Source of the DNA: Pullulanibacillus sp. KACC 23026 | GTDB lineage: Bacteria > Bacillota > Bacilli > Bacillales > Sporolactobacillaceae | Assembly (NCBI RefSeq): GCF_029094525.1 | Contig: NZ_CP119107.1 | Span: 2,790,001-2,854,000 of the forward strand | Reading direction: 5' to 3' | DNA: 64,000 nucleotides | Part shown: positions 11,440-20,239 of the stretch, piece by piece | Numbering within the stretch: position 1 is the first letter of the stretch | Layout: every line of letters begins with the position of its first letter | Translations under genes and position numbers: made by a program | Notes under the pieces: model-generated | Database searches by the model: none | The model's input: only the letters and a program-made list of their open reading frames with translations | What the model was told of the DNA's origin: nothing

Positions 11440-13218
11440 ATGGGTGTTGGGTATTTAACCGTACAATCCCGAACGGCTAATGGGGCGTTACCACTAGAAG
11501 GAGTTCGAGTGAGAATCAGCAATCAACAAGGTCAACTACTCTATGAACTAACCACAGATCGGAATGGAGAAACCAAACCAGTTCCTTTAGAAGCAGTAGA
11601 CAGAAAATTTTCGCTGGATCCGACTTATTCAGGAGATCCATATTCTATTTATATTCTAGATGCAGAAAAAGAGGGCTATAATTCCTTACACATTGCAGAT
11701 GTTCAAATTTTTGACGGCGAGAAAGCCATTCAACCTTTAGTATTGATCCCCATGCGTGCAGGGCAAAAAGTTCCTATCCAACAGACGCTCATTATTGGAA
11801 AACCTGCCATTCAAATGACAACCCCCAGAAACCCAGCTGGGCCAATCGTTGAACCTCGTATACTTCGACAAGTCATTATTCCAAATCCAATTACTGTTCA
11901 TCTAGGTGCACCTAGTGAAGATGCTTCGAATGTGCAAGTGACCTTTATCGATTATGTTAAAAATGTTGGGAGCAGTGAAATTTATTCAACATGGCCAAAG
12001 GCTTCGCTTGAGGCTAATATTTATGCCATCATTACATTTGCTTTAAATAGGGTTTTTACTCAATGGTATAGAAGCCGCGGCTTTAATTTTGATATCACAA
12101 ACAGTACCGCCTACGATCAATATTTTGTGTATGGGCGAACCATCTATGAATCTATAAGCCAGATTGTTGATCAAAACTTTAACCAATACGTTCGAAGAGA
12201 AGGCCAAATCGCCCCATTTTTCACCGCGTTTTGTAATGGCACGACTGTTACTTGCGATGGGTTATCCCAATGGGGGACCGTAACTTTAGCCGATCAAGGT
12301 ATGTCAACAATGGAGATCTTGCGCTATTATTTTCCAGATGATATTGAATTATCACAAACCAATATCATCACAGGGATCGTTGAAGGATTTCCAGGTAATA
12401 ATCTTCAGTTAGGCAGTACTGGACTCGATGTGCAAGTGGTTCAGTATAGTCTGAAACGGATTAAGCAAACCTATCCTGATCTTCCGGCTATTACTGATGA
12501 AGAGGGTAAATTTGGAGATAGTACAAAGGCAGCGGTCATGGAATTCCAGAGTGTGTTTGATTTAACTTCCGATGGTATTGTTGGAAAAGCAACATGGTAT
12601 AAAATCTCTTATATATACGTTGCGGTAGCCAAGCTCGCCAGTTTAGAAAGTGAAGGGACTAACTTGGGCATTGGAACCATCCCACCGAACTCAGTCCTTC
12701 AAAAAGGATCCATTGGGATAGATGTGATCACCCTTCAATATATTCTAAGTGTTATAAGCGCGTTTTATCCTACTGTTCCAGATCTGACACCAGACGGCAT
12801 TTTTGGTAGTGAGACAACTAACTCTGTTATGGCCTTTCAGAAAACAGTGGGCTTAACTGCGAACGGGATCGTCAATGCCTCAACCTGGAACGCGTTATAT
12901 AATTCCTACTGGGGCATTAAGAATAATATCCCAATTAATTATACGGTTCAATCTGGAGACACACTATGGTTACTCGCTCGGAGGTTTAACACCACTGTTG
13001 AGGCCATAAAAGACTTAAATAACCTGACAAGTGATGTGCTCAATATTGGGCAGACGTTGAAAATTCCTGGTAGATTCATTACCTATACCGTCCAGTCAGG
13101 AGATACGCTTTGGTTACTGGCACAGAAGTTTAATACCACCGTTAATGCCATCAAAACGACGAATAACCTAAGTAGCGATCGAATACTAGTTGGGCAGACA
13201 CTGTTTATCCAGCAGTGA
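11440..13218 (+). CDS. SpoIID-like, peptidoglycan-binding, double LysM protein
   Basis: The product has about 592 residues. Domains in order are an N-terminal carboxypeptidase-regulatory-like beta-sandwich (residues 1-110), a SpoIID/LytB-like region (about 160-310), two PG_binding_1 domains (about 325-395 and 420-490), and two LysM repeats each opening with YTVQSGDTLWLLA. Such proteins bind cell wall or spore cortex; similar architectures occur in spore-coat and cortex proteins of Bacilli and Clostridia. No signal peptide is visible, which fits assembly from the mother cell. AAGGAGGG lies 11 bases before the ATG at 11440; the upstream in-frame TTG at 11431 is too close to it. Catalytic activity is uncertain. 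Confidence 0.82.
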   Translation: MGVGYLTVQSRTANGALPLEGVRVRISNQQGQLLYELTTDRNGETKPVPLEAVDRKFSLDPTYSGDPYSIYILDAEKEGYNSLHIADVQIFDGEKAIQPLVLIPMRAGQKVPIQQTLIIGKPAIQMTTPRNPAGPIVEPRILRQVIIPNPITVHLGAPSEDASNVQVTFIDYVKNVGSSEIYSTWPKASLEANIYAIITFALNRVFTQWYRSRGFNFDITNSTAYDQYFVYGRTIYESISQIVDQNFNQYVRREGQIAPFFTAFCNGTTVTCDGLSQWGTVTLADQGMSTMEILRYYFPDDIELSQTNIITGIVEGFPGNNLQLGSTGLDVQVVQYSLKRIKQTYPDLPAITDEEGKFGDSTKAAVMEFQSVFDLTSDGIVGKATWYKISYIYVAVAKLASLESEGTNLGIGTIPPNSVLQKGSIGIDVITLQYILSVISAFYPTVPDLTPDGIFGSETTNSVMAFQKTVGLTANGIVNASTWNALYNSYWGIKNNIPINYTVQSGDTLWLLARRFNTTVEAIKDLNNLTSDVLNIGQTLKIPGRFITYTVQSGDTLWLLAQKFNTTVNAIKTTNNLSSDRILVGQTLFIQQ

Positions 13219-13385
13219 TTTCTATTATTTATTTCTCTATTAAAATGACACATCATCCAGTAGGACTTGACAATCACCAAAATATCCCAGCCTCCCATTT
13301 ATCAATAACTTCTGACAAATGGCTCGCCTTTCCTACAAAATACGGCTTTTTCGCATTACTCTAACGGTTACCAACCAAAGAAGGC

Positions 13386-13416
13386 GGTGTCCCAAAAGGC
13401 TAAATTTTGAGACACC
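13386..13416. terminator. Hairpin between convergent genes
   Basis: GGTGTCCCAAAA pairs with TTTTGAGACACC with one mismatch. It lies between the LysM protein and the convergent GH51 remnant. T-rich sequence is weak on both sides, so it may be a bidirectional terminator. Confidence 0.5.
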
Positions 13417-13468
13417 TCTTCATTTGCCTGACCTGAGCTATGACCAACTATCTGAGCTTTTCATCTTT

Positions 13469-14059
13469 TCAAGTGTATTTGATGCTTCTTGCTTTTGCGT
13501 TTTTTAAATAGGAACTATCCATTCTCTTTTTAAAGACCCACATCACTATTTCCCTGCGCCAATTTGACATTGGTGATTCGCTTTCAAATGTCATGTATTC
13601 GACCCACTCAGACATCTCTTGAACAGTCCCGCTTCCAACGTTGCCGCAAATATACGGTTCCGCGCCTAATAACTCGCACAGAAGCATAAATTCATGCGTT
13701 CCGAAGTGATTGTTCTCAACGACACCGCCCCAGTGCGTATTAACCATCTTTTTTCGCGTCTCTCTTGGTCCAATGCCATCCTTCCAGTGATATTCATCCG
13801 CAAAGCACCCACCTGGCCAACGGAGGACAGGCGCCTTAATATTCTTCAAAACAGTGAGAACGTCCTTTCGAATTCCATACGTGTTAGGAATCGGAGAATC
13901 TTCCCCTACCCAAATTCCTTCATAGATACACCTCCCGAGGTGCTCTGAGAAATGACCATATATGTTTTTATTAACAACAATAGACTGACTCAATCCCCCC
14001 CAAACCCAATCAATTTTTATTAAAAACTTGCTTATAAGGATAAGCGCTTTCCCAGACAT
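13469..14059 (-). pseudogene. GH51 alpha-L-arabinofuranosidase, 5' remnant
   Basis: The first 165 residues or so match the start of GH51 arabinofuranosidases ([58 protein letters not shown]). The similarity stops at that point and an unrelated tail of about 27 residues follows, so the acid/base and nucleophile glutamates are absent. Intact family members are near 500 residues. It starts five bases after the GH43 stop and was once the second gene of that operon. A complete GH51 gene at 21919 probably covers the lost function. Confidence 0.85.
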
Positions 14060-14064
14060 TTCTA

Positions 14065-15018
14065 CTATTTTATAAATTCCCTGTTCTGAACCAAGTTTCC
14101 AAAATGGGGGATCCCGTCCTCATCCCAATCAAATGGTTGAGCGCAAGTATGTCGATTCGGATCATATAAAGGGTTACCAGTTATTTCTTTATAGTTCCTG
14201 GCATGATAAATGAGGACATCTTTTAATCCATCTTCTGAAACGGTAAAACTATTATGTCCAGGACCAAATTTATTTACCTTTTCATCCGTTTGAAAAACAG
14301 GTTGCGGGCTTTTTGTCCAAGATGCGGGATCAAGAAGTGGACTTGACTCATCCGCCGATAACATCCCCATACAATAATGGTGATCGGTTGCGCTTGCCGA
14401 ATAGGTGATGAATAGCTTTCCCTTTCTTTTTAATACCGCGGCTCCTTCATTCACAAGAAAACCACTCTTTTCCCAGTCATACTCAGGCTTAGAAAGCATC
14501 ACTTGCGGGCTTTTGATCGTCCATGGGTTTTCCATCTCGGCAATGTAGAGATTAGAGTTTCCTTCGATAGTCGGATCTTTTTGAGCCCATACATAATACC
14601 GCTTAGACTGATGTTCAAAAGTTGTGGCATCTAAAGAGAAGGACTCCCAATCTGTTTTCACTTGCCCTCTCTCAGTCCATTGCCCCTCTAATGGATTGGA
14701 TGAATGATTCTCAAGCACATACATACGATGATCAAACTCTGCCTCTACTCTTGCTGCCGCAAAATAGACGTACCAGCTCTTATTAATAAAATGAATTTCA
14801 GGCGCCCAAATATGTGAACTCATTGGGCCTTCTAAACGCTTGGTCCATACCGTTCTCTTCTTGGCCTCATTAAGACCTTGTATGGTTTTTGAACGCCTTA
14901 ATTCAATCCGATCAAATTCAGGGACTGATGCGGTGAAATAATAGTAACCATCTGTGTGTTTATACACCCAAGGATCAGCTCGTTGTTCAACAATTGGGTT
15001 TTTAAGTTCATAGTCCAT
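14065..15018 (-). CDS. GH43 intracellular exo-alpha-L-arabinofuranosidase
   Basis: This 317-residue five-bladed propeller enzyme has the GH43 catalytic set: base in RADPW (Asp 15), pKa-modulating Asp in SLDATTF and acid Glu in LVNEGAAV. The single-domain build without signal peptide and the [11 protein letters not shown] motif resemble the subfamily that trims linear alpha-1,5-arabino-oligosaccharides. It is divergent from an ArsR-type regulator, with an inverted repeat of TGATTAA in the promoter region, and upstream of a broken GH51 gene. It probably acts inside the cell on imported arabino-oligosaccharides. Confidence 0.88.
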   Translation of the reverse strand: MDYELKNPIVEQRADPWVYKHTDGYYYFTASVPEFDRIELRRSKTIQGLNEAKKRTVWTKRLEGPMSSHIWAPEIHFINKSWYVYFAAARVEAEFDHRMYVLENHSSNPLEGQWTERGQVKTDWESFSLDATTFEHQSKRYYVWAQKDPTIEGNSNLYIAEMENPWTIKSPQVMLSKPEYDWEKSGFLVNEGAAVLKRKGKLFITYSASATDHHYCMGMLSADESSPLLDPASWTKSPQPVFQTDEKVNKFGPGHNSFTVSEDGLKDVLIYHARNYKEITGNPLYDPNRHTCAQPFDWDEDGIPHFGNLVQNREFIK

Positions 15019-15041
15019 AAAAGCACCCCTAGAAGTTTATT

Positions 15042-15068
15042 TGATTAATTAATTAGTTAATCATTAAT
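15042..15068. promoter_or_regulatory. Candidate ArsR-regulator operator (TGATTAA inverted repeat)
   Basis: TGATTAA (15042-15048) and TTAATCA (15057-15063) form an inverted repeat with an 8-base spacer between the GH43 gene and the divergent regulator. The 13-base GTTAATCATTAAT at 15056 recurs with one change at 26651. Confidence 0.55.
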
Positions 15069-15248
15069 CTTTTTGTTTATAATTATTCTATTTCCAATAG
15101 ATCAAACTGTCAAATAAAACGGTTTCAATAACCTGCTATTTTTATAGCGTAATTATTCAGAGACGAGAGGACCAAGTCCCCTCTTTATATTTGTTTAATT
15201 TATTTCTGAACAGTATTATTAACATAAGAAACTAAAAAGGAGATCGAC

Positions 15249-16151
15249 ATGAAATTAGATATTTCAGACCACTCACTGCCTGTTTATGAAGCGTTAGCCA
15301 GTAGTGTTCGGATCACTATTATCCAACTTCTATCAAAGAATTCCATGAATATAAAAGAACTTGCTGAAGCGTTAAATCTTAGCAGTGCCATCATGACTAA
15401 GCATGTTAAAAAATTAGAAAATGCAGGGCTTGTCCGTTCAGAAATGATCCCCGGTAAAGGCGGACTTCAAAAGAAATGTCTTCTAAACGAGGACTACATT
15501 GAAATTATTTTTCCGACAAAAAAGGCAGAAGAAAGAGAATTTATGGATCAAGAAGTATCCGTCGGGCATTTCACTGATTTTCAAATTAATCCAACATGCG
15601 GACTCGCCACTCAAGAAAAAATTATTGGCGAGTTTGATGAACCGCGCTATTTTTTAGATCCAGAGAGGGTTAATGCCAAGATCCTCTGGTTTGGACATGG
15701 GTATGTCGAGTACAAAATCGCTAATTTTCTACATTCAAAACACAAGGCTGAAGAATTGGATATATCGATGGAAATTTCTTCAGAGGCGCCTTTTACGAAT
15801 GACAACTGGCCATCAGATATCACGTTTTACTTAAATAATGTGGAACTTGGGAAATGGACCAGTCCTGGGGATTTTGGGGATCAGCGCGGGAAATATACAC
15901 CTTCATGGTGGCCAAGCGTCATCAACCAATACGGATTGCTTAAACACTTAAGAGTCAATGAAAAAGGAACATTTATGGATGGAAATTGGTTATCCGATGT
16001 CACCATCAAAGATATTCACATTGAAAATAAGCAATGGACGTTTCGAATATCAGTCGAACAAGATTCCGTACATGTAGGCGGTGTCACGCTTTTTGGGAAA
16101 GGCTTTGGAAACTATAACCAAGACCTCCTTTTCCGCCTCTATTATAGTTAA
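15249..16151 (+). CDS. ArsR-type regulator with large C-terminal sensor domain, paralog A
   Basis: The 300 residues comprise an N-terminal winged helix of ArsR type (SSVRITIIQLLSKNSMNIKELAEAL, then a recognition helix in SSAIMTKHVKKLENAG) and a region of about 200 residues from residue 100. The C-terminal part is rich in aromatics and beta-strands (CGLATQEKIIGEFDEPRYF, SWWPSVINQYGLL, GGVTLFGKGFGNY) and looks like a beta-sandwich ligand domain. It is divergent from GH43. Paralog B ends the arabinan importer operon. The C-terminal parts of A and B are roughly four-fifths identical by eye while the DNA-binding parts differ more. No metal-binding cysteine motif is visible. I infer a sugar sensor. 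Confidence 0.82.
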   Translation: MKLDISDHSLPVYEALASSVRITIIQLLSKNSMNIKELAEALNLSSAIMTKHVKKLENAGLVRSEMIPGKGGLQKKCLLNEDYIEIIFPTKKAEEREFMDQEVSVGHFTDFQINPTCGLATQEKIIGEFDEPRYFLDPERVNAKILWFGHGYVEYKIANFLHSKHKAEELDISMEISSEAPFTNDNWPSDITFYLNNVELGKWTSPGDFGDQRGKYTPSWWPSVINQYGLLKHLRVNEKGTFMDGNWLSDVTIKDIHIENKQWTFRISVEQDSVHVGGVTLFGKGFGNYNQDLLFRLYYS

Positions 16152-16559
16152 CTGCCGCTCAAAAGATTCTTTTGTGTAGTTTCGGTAATTTGTGCCGCCT
16201 GACCACCCAATCTTTAGTTCATTCGTCTTTCAAAGAACCCCCTTATTAGAAATCACACTCATTTTCGCGGCAAACGACGCTTAAGCGGATGCAGCCTTCT
16301 TCTGAAAGGCAGACTTTGTCCACTTTTTTCTGCGATCGCCCTGCGTTGTAGCATTCCTTAGCGTTACCACCTCAAGAGACCAGAATGGATCCATGTGTGA
16401 GGGCCCCTTAAGTTCAACCAACTGCCTCATAAAAAATAGAGATTCTTAACGTAAAAAAACATGAGGAAGAAAAGACGTCACCATGCCTTTTCTCCCTCAC
16501 TTTACTCATTACGAACGGTCTCAAAATGCGAAAACGAATGCATGAAACACTTTAAGTTA
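16152..16559. other. Gap between convergent regulator genes
   Basis: No supported gene. CAAAAG/CTTTTG just after paralog A may be a weak terminator, and a strong terminator for the opposite strand lies at 16452-16500. The middle is more GC-rich than its surroundings, but I recognise nothing in it. Confidence 0.5.
16452..16500 (-). terminator. Terminator of the arabinan importer operon
   Basis: On the minus strand, GAGGGAGAAAAG pairs with CTTTTCTTCCTC (mismatches inside), followed by ATG and seven T. It lies 60 bases after the paralog B stop. Confidence 0.7.
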
Positions 16560-17504
16560 TTAATCAGCAACAGGCTCTGCTTCTCTTCCACTCGTGACTT
16601 CCGTCTTATAATAAAGACGGAACAAAATATCCTGGTCGTAGTTCCCAAATCCTTTCCCGAACAGCGTAACCCCCCCAACGTGTACTTCTTCATCATGAAC
16701 CGCTATACGAAATGTCCATTGTTTTTCACGTATTTTGATATCCTCGATGGTCACATCAGACAACCAGTTCCCATCCATATAGGTCCCTTCGTTAGTCACT
16801 CTTAAACGCTTTAAGAGTCCATACTGGTTTACAATTCCCGGCCACCAAGAAGGGGTATATTTGCCTCTATTGTCCCCAAAATCTCCCGGACTCGTCCATT
16901 TCCCCAATTCAATATCATTTAAGTAGAACGTGATATCGGATGGCCAATTATCATTTGTGAACGGTGCTTCCGAAGAAATCTCCATTGAAATTTCTAATTC
17001 TTCCGGAATGTATTTGGAATGCAAGAAATTAGGTACCTTGTATTCGATATACCCTTTACCAAACCAAAGAATTTTCGCGTTAACCCTCTCTTGATCTAAG
17101 AAATAACGAGGTTCATCGAATTCACCGATAATTTTTTCAGGTGTAGCAAGACCACATGTAGGCTCGACCGAAAAGTCCGTGTAATGCCCGACTGACAAGC
17201 TAGTTTCTTGATAGTCTCTGGATGCCAGATATTTTTGTGGAAAAAGCACTTCGATTTTGTCAACACCTAATTCGCAAATTTTTTGTACTCCGGCTTTTCC
17301 AGGAACCATTTTAGTTCGAATAATCCCCCCTCTTTCAAGTTTCTTGATATGCATCGTCATAATAGCCGTACTTAAACCAACCGACTCTGCTAGTGCGGTG
17401 ATATTCATAGATTGTTTAGCTAAGATTTGAATGATCTGAATCCTCACTTTACTTGACAGCGCTTCAAATATTGGAAGTGATTCATTAGTCACATCTACTT
17501 TCAT
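16560..17504 (-). CDS. ArsR-type regulator with large C-terminal sensor domain, paralog B
   Basis: The 314 residues have the same build as paralog A: a winged helix (SSKVRIQIIQILAKQSMNITALAESVGLS) followed by the conserved sensor region (CGLATPEKIIGEFDEPRYF, SWWPGIVNQYGLL, GGVTLFGKGFGNY). A short acidic tail (TSGREAEPVAD) is unique to this copy. It is the last gene of the operon SBP, two permeases, YesL, regulator, in line with feedback control of arabino-oligosaccharide uptake. The near-identical sensor parts suggest the same ligand; the diverged recognition helices (SSAIMTKHVKKL versus STAIMTMHIKKL) suggest partly different targets. Confidence 0.82.
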   Translation of the reverse strand: MKVDVTNESLPIFEALSSKVRIQIIQILAKQSMNITALAESVGLSTAIMTMHIKKLERGGIIRTKMVPGKAGVQKICELGVDKIEVLFPQKYLASRDYQETSLSVGHYTDFSVEPTCGLATPEKIIGEFDEPRYFLDQERVNAKILWFGKGYIEYKVPNFLHSKYIPEELEISMEISSEAPFTNDNWPSDITFYLNDIELGKWTSPGDFGDNRGKYTPSWWPGIVNQYGLLKRLRVTNEGTYMDGNWLSDVTIEDIKIREKQWTFRIAVHDEEVHVGGVTLFGKGFGNYDQDILFRLYYKTEVTSGREAEPVAD

Positions 17505-17658
17505 CCTCTGTTGCCCCCCTCCATCCTAAACTTAACAGTTACCTCTCCATTTTGCATGATAAGTGCTTTTCACAAAGAATCTTTTTAGTCTAGGCTGTTT
17601 TTACAAATTTTAATGGTTCTGACTATCCGAATGAGATGGCTCTCCAAACAGTCCCTCA

Positions 17659-18318
17659 TTATTTAACATACGTCGCTTCAATTTGCCTGATCAACTTGCG
17701 TAAGACAAAGAACGTAATCATTGAAAACAAAGGCAATCCCCAAAATATCGCGATGTTAACAAAATGTTTATAAAATAAGAAAATAGCGATGACTAACAAG
17801 ATAATCAGGATCGATTTTACCGGACGGTTGAATAATAAATAGAAAGAAAATCGGTGTATGTCCTTTACCTTCATGACAAATTTGCTATTTAAAATAAGCG
17901 CATAGACAAAACTGACGACCACCAAGACAAACACAAGGTATAAAAGAGGAAGTAAAAAGGTGTCTTTATGTGAGACGTTTAGGAAATAGAGATCGCAACA
18001 CAAGATCAGCAGGACAATAAAGTAAGGCAACCATAACTTAATAGAAGATCTAAATCCCTTACGATAATGATGAAAATAAGTCCTCATCACTTTACATTCC
18101 AAGTCATTCAAACTATCAAAAACCGTTTGGAACATAGCCCCCATTGTAGGTCCTATTAAAAGGAAACCGATTAGATACAAGACACCTGTTAGAGCATTTA
18201 ACGGAACACTTAAGAATAGACATACAAGAAGAAGACTTGTGATCAACGTGCAAATCCCTATCAAAAATAGATTCCAAACGATTTGAGTTAGACTAATAAA
18301 TGGATTTTTAGTATACAT
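17659..18318 (-). CDS. YesL family (DUF624) membrane protein
   Basis: This 219-residue protein has about five to six hydrophobic segments and the typical opening (NPFISLTQIVWNLFLIGICTL) with GPTMGAMFQTVF. YesL-type proteins are of unknown function but nearly always sit beside carbohydrate ABC importers in Bacilli. It lies 24 bases after the permease gene and before the ArsR-type regulator, so it is probably co-transcribed. A second, distant family member lies at 33293 beside the other importer. Confidence 0.85.
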   Translation of the reverse strand: MYTKNPFISLTQIVWNLFLIGICTLITSLLLVCLFLSVPLNALTGVLYLIGFLLIGPTMGAMFQTVFDSLNDLECKVMRTYFHHYRKGFRSSIKLWLPYFIVLLILCCDLYFLNVSHKDTFLLPLLYLVFVLVVVSFVYALILNSKFVMKVKDIHRFSFYLLFNRPVKSILIILLVIAIFLFYKHFVNIAIFWGLPLFSMITFFVLRKLIRQIEATYVK

Positions 18319-18342
18319 GTTCTAGACACCTCTTTACTCGTT

Positions 18343-19188
18343 TTAACCTTTTACCCCGCCAATAGTCATACCTGAAATAAACGATTTCTGATTCAATAGG
18401 AAAATGATTAGAATTGGAATAATCGACATCACAGAACCAGCAAATACGATATCATAATTGTTCCCATACGGTGTCATCGCTGTTAATAATCCAGCTGGAA
18501 TAACGAGATTCTGATCCGATTTCATGACAATTAATGGCCAAAGGAAATTATTCCAAGCATTCATGGACGTGAGAATGGTCATCGCTCCAAAAGCAGGCTT
18601 CATCATCGGGGTATAGATTTGCAAGAAGATACGAAATTCCCCGGCTCCATCAAGCCTTGCCGCCTCAGCAAAATCGTTAGGAATACCAATCGCATACTGT
18701 CTGAAGAAAAATACAGTTGCAGGTGGAACAATACCTGGCAAAATAACACCCGCATAAGTATCCATTAATCCGAGACTGGTCATTTCCTTATACAATGGAA
18801 TCAATAAGATGTCACCAGGCACCATTAACATAATCAGGACGAGTGCAAAAATAAAGTTTCTTCCTTTAAATTTATATTGGGCTAATCCATATCCTACCAT
18901 TGAGGACAAGGCTAAGACGATAACAGTCTGAAGAATGGTAATTAAGGCACTGTTTTTAAACCATACCCAGAATATTCCATTTTCATTAGTGAATAATTTC
19001 CCGTAGTTGTTAAAAGTCATTTTTGCAAGATCAATATGAATGTTTAATCCATTAGAGAAAATATCCTTGGCTGATTTAAATGAAGAGATCAATAAAAACC
19101 AAAAAGGAATTAAAATGATAATACCAACGATAAGAAGTACCACGAATGTAATAATTGAGATCAGTCTTTTTCTAGATCTGGTTTTCAT
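18343..19188 (-). CDS. Sugar ABC transporter permease (AraQ/MalG type)
   Basis: The 281-residue inner-membrane permease has six hydrophobic segments and the EAA loop (EAARLDGAGEFRIFLQIYTPMMKPA) that docks the ATPase. Its opening, KRLISIITFVVLLIVGIIILIPF without its last residues, and ending, SFISGMTIGGVKG, are typical of carbohydrate uptake CUT1 MalG-type subunits. Its gene starts two bases after the stop of the partner permease. The system resembles the AraNPQ arabino-oligosaccharide importer. No ATPase gene is present; a shared MsmX-type ATPase elsewhere is expected. Confidence 0.9.
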   Translation of the reverse strand: MKTRSRKRLISIITFVVLLIVGIIILIPFWFLLISSFKSAKDIFSNGLNIHIDLAKMTFNNYGKLFTNENGIFWVWFKNSALITILQTVIVLALSSMVGYGLAQYKFKGRNFIFALVLIMLMVPGDILLIPLYKEMTSLGLMDTYAGVILPGIVPPATVFFFRQYAIGIPNDFAEAARLDGAGEFRIFLQIYTPMMKPAFGAMTILTSMNAWNNFLWPLIVMKSDQNLVIPAGLLTAMTPYGNNYDIVFAGSVMSIIPILIIFLLNQKSFISGMTIGGVKG

Positions 19189-19190
19189 GA

Positions 19191-20147
19191 TTAACCCTCC
19201 TTAAACAAGCCTCTAATAGAAACCTGTATTAAATTGATGACGACAACAATCACAAACATGGCAACACCTAATGTAGCAGCATAGCCAAAGTCCCCATCAC
19301 TAAAGGCACTTTTATAAATATAAGTCAAGAACGTTGTCCCAATATCACCAGGAGATGTCGCTCCCCAGTACACATAACTTTCATTAAAAAGAGAAAATCC
19401 GCCTAAAATCGAGATCGTAATGACATAAGTCGTGATCGGCTTAACCATTGGCAGGGTTATATTTTTGAACTTATCCCAAGAATTTGCCCCATCAATGTCC
19501 GCACACTCATAAAGATCTTTTGGGATACCTTGTAAACCCGATAAAAAATAAATCATATTAACCCCTAACCAACGCCAAACACAAATGACCACAAGGGCCA
19601 ACATTCCCGTACCGGCATTATCAAGCCAATCAATGGGACCAATATGGATGTAATGTAACCAGGAGTTGAATACTCCAGATTTCTCTTTAGCAAAAGCATA
19701 CTTAAAAATCAATCCAACAATAACCGTTGAAGTTAAAACAGGCAGAAAGAAAACAGATCGAAAAAGGGATTTAAACTTTGTCGTATCCTTATTCATTAAA
19801 ATCGCAAGAAGTAAGGGTAATGGAACTAAGATTAAGATGGTCCAAAATGTATATTGGACGACATTCCATAAAGCTTTATAAAAGACCGGGTCTGTGATTA
19901 GGCGATGATAATTGGCCAAACCGATGAATTTGCTTTGACCGAAGTTGATGCTTTCCATACTCATCAAAATCGAATTAATGAACGGATACAATGAAAAAAC
20001 AAGGAAGACAATGATAAATGGCGAGACAAAAAGATAAGGGACAAAAGTTTGTTTCGTTATTTTTTTTCTAGTCTTTGGCTTTTTATTTTTGGCTCTTTTC
20101 TTTAGCTCATCCTGTTGGTATTCGAATTTTTCAGCACTTGAGGACAT
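19191..20147 (-). CDS. Sugar ABC transporter permease (AraP/MalF type)
   Basis: This CUT1 permease has about 318 residues, with a lysine-rich cytoplasmic N-terminus, six membrane segments and the EAA-type loop CADIDGANSWDKFKNITLPM. AAGGAGGG lies seven bases before the ATG at 20147, so I prefer this to the longer frame beginning at 20186. It follows the substrate-binding protein after two stem-loops and precedes the MalG-type partner. It would form the channel heterodimer for arabino-oligosaccharides. Confidence 0.9.
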   Translation of the reverse strand: MSSSAEKFEYQQDELKKRAKNKKPKTRKKITKQTFVPYLFVSPFIIVFLVFSLYPFINSILMSMESINFGQSKFIGLANYHRLITDPVFYKALWNVVQYTFWTILILVPLPLLLAILMNKDTTKFKSLFRSVFFLPVLTSTVIVGLIFKYAFAKEKSGVFNSWLHYIHIGPIDWLDNAGTGMLALVVICVWRWLGVNMIYFLSGLQGIPKDLYECADIDGANSWDKFKNITLPMVKPITTYVITISILGGFSLFNESYVYWGATSPGDIGTTFLTYIYKSAFSDGDFGYAATLGVAMFVIVVVINLIQVSIRGLFKEG

Positions 20148-20179
20148 TTTTCTTCCCTCCTTGAATATATAGGACAAGT

Positions 20180-20224
20180 CCCACATTGTGGGTATAGGCG
20201 GATGTGGAATATCCCGATCCGCCT
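20180..20224 (-). terminator. Intercistronic stem-loops after the binding-protein gene
   Basis: AGGCGGAT/ATCCGCCT (20196-20224) and CCCACA/TGTGGG (20180-20192) are two perfect hairpins between the binding protein and permease genes. Neither has a U-tract. Such structures usually protect the upstream message, giving excess binding protein. Confidence 0.6.
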
Positions 20225-20239
20225 ATTTTCCTTATAAGT

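Noticed and set aside
15114-15127. cre-like sequence ATAAAACGGTTTCA
   Set aside because: It lacks the first two conserved bases and is not placed near a clear promoter, so it is too weak to list as a site.
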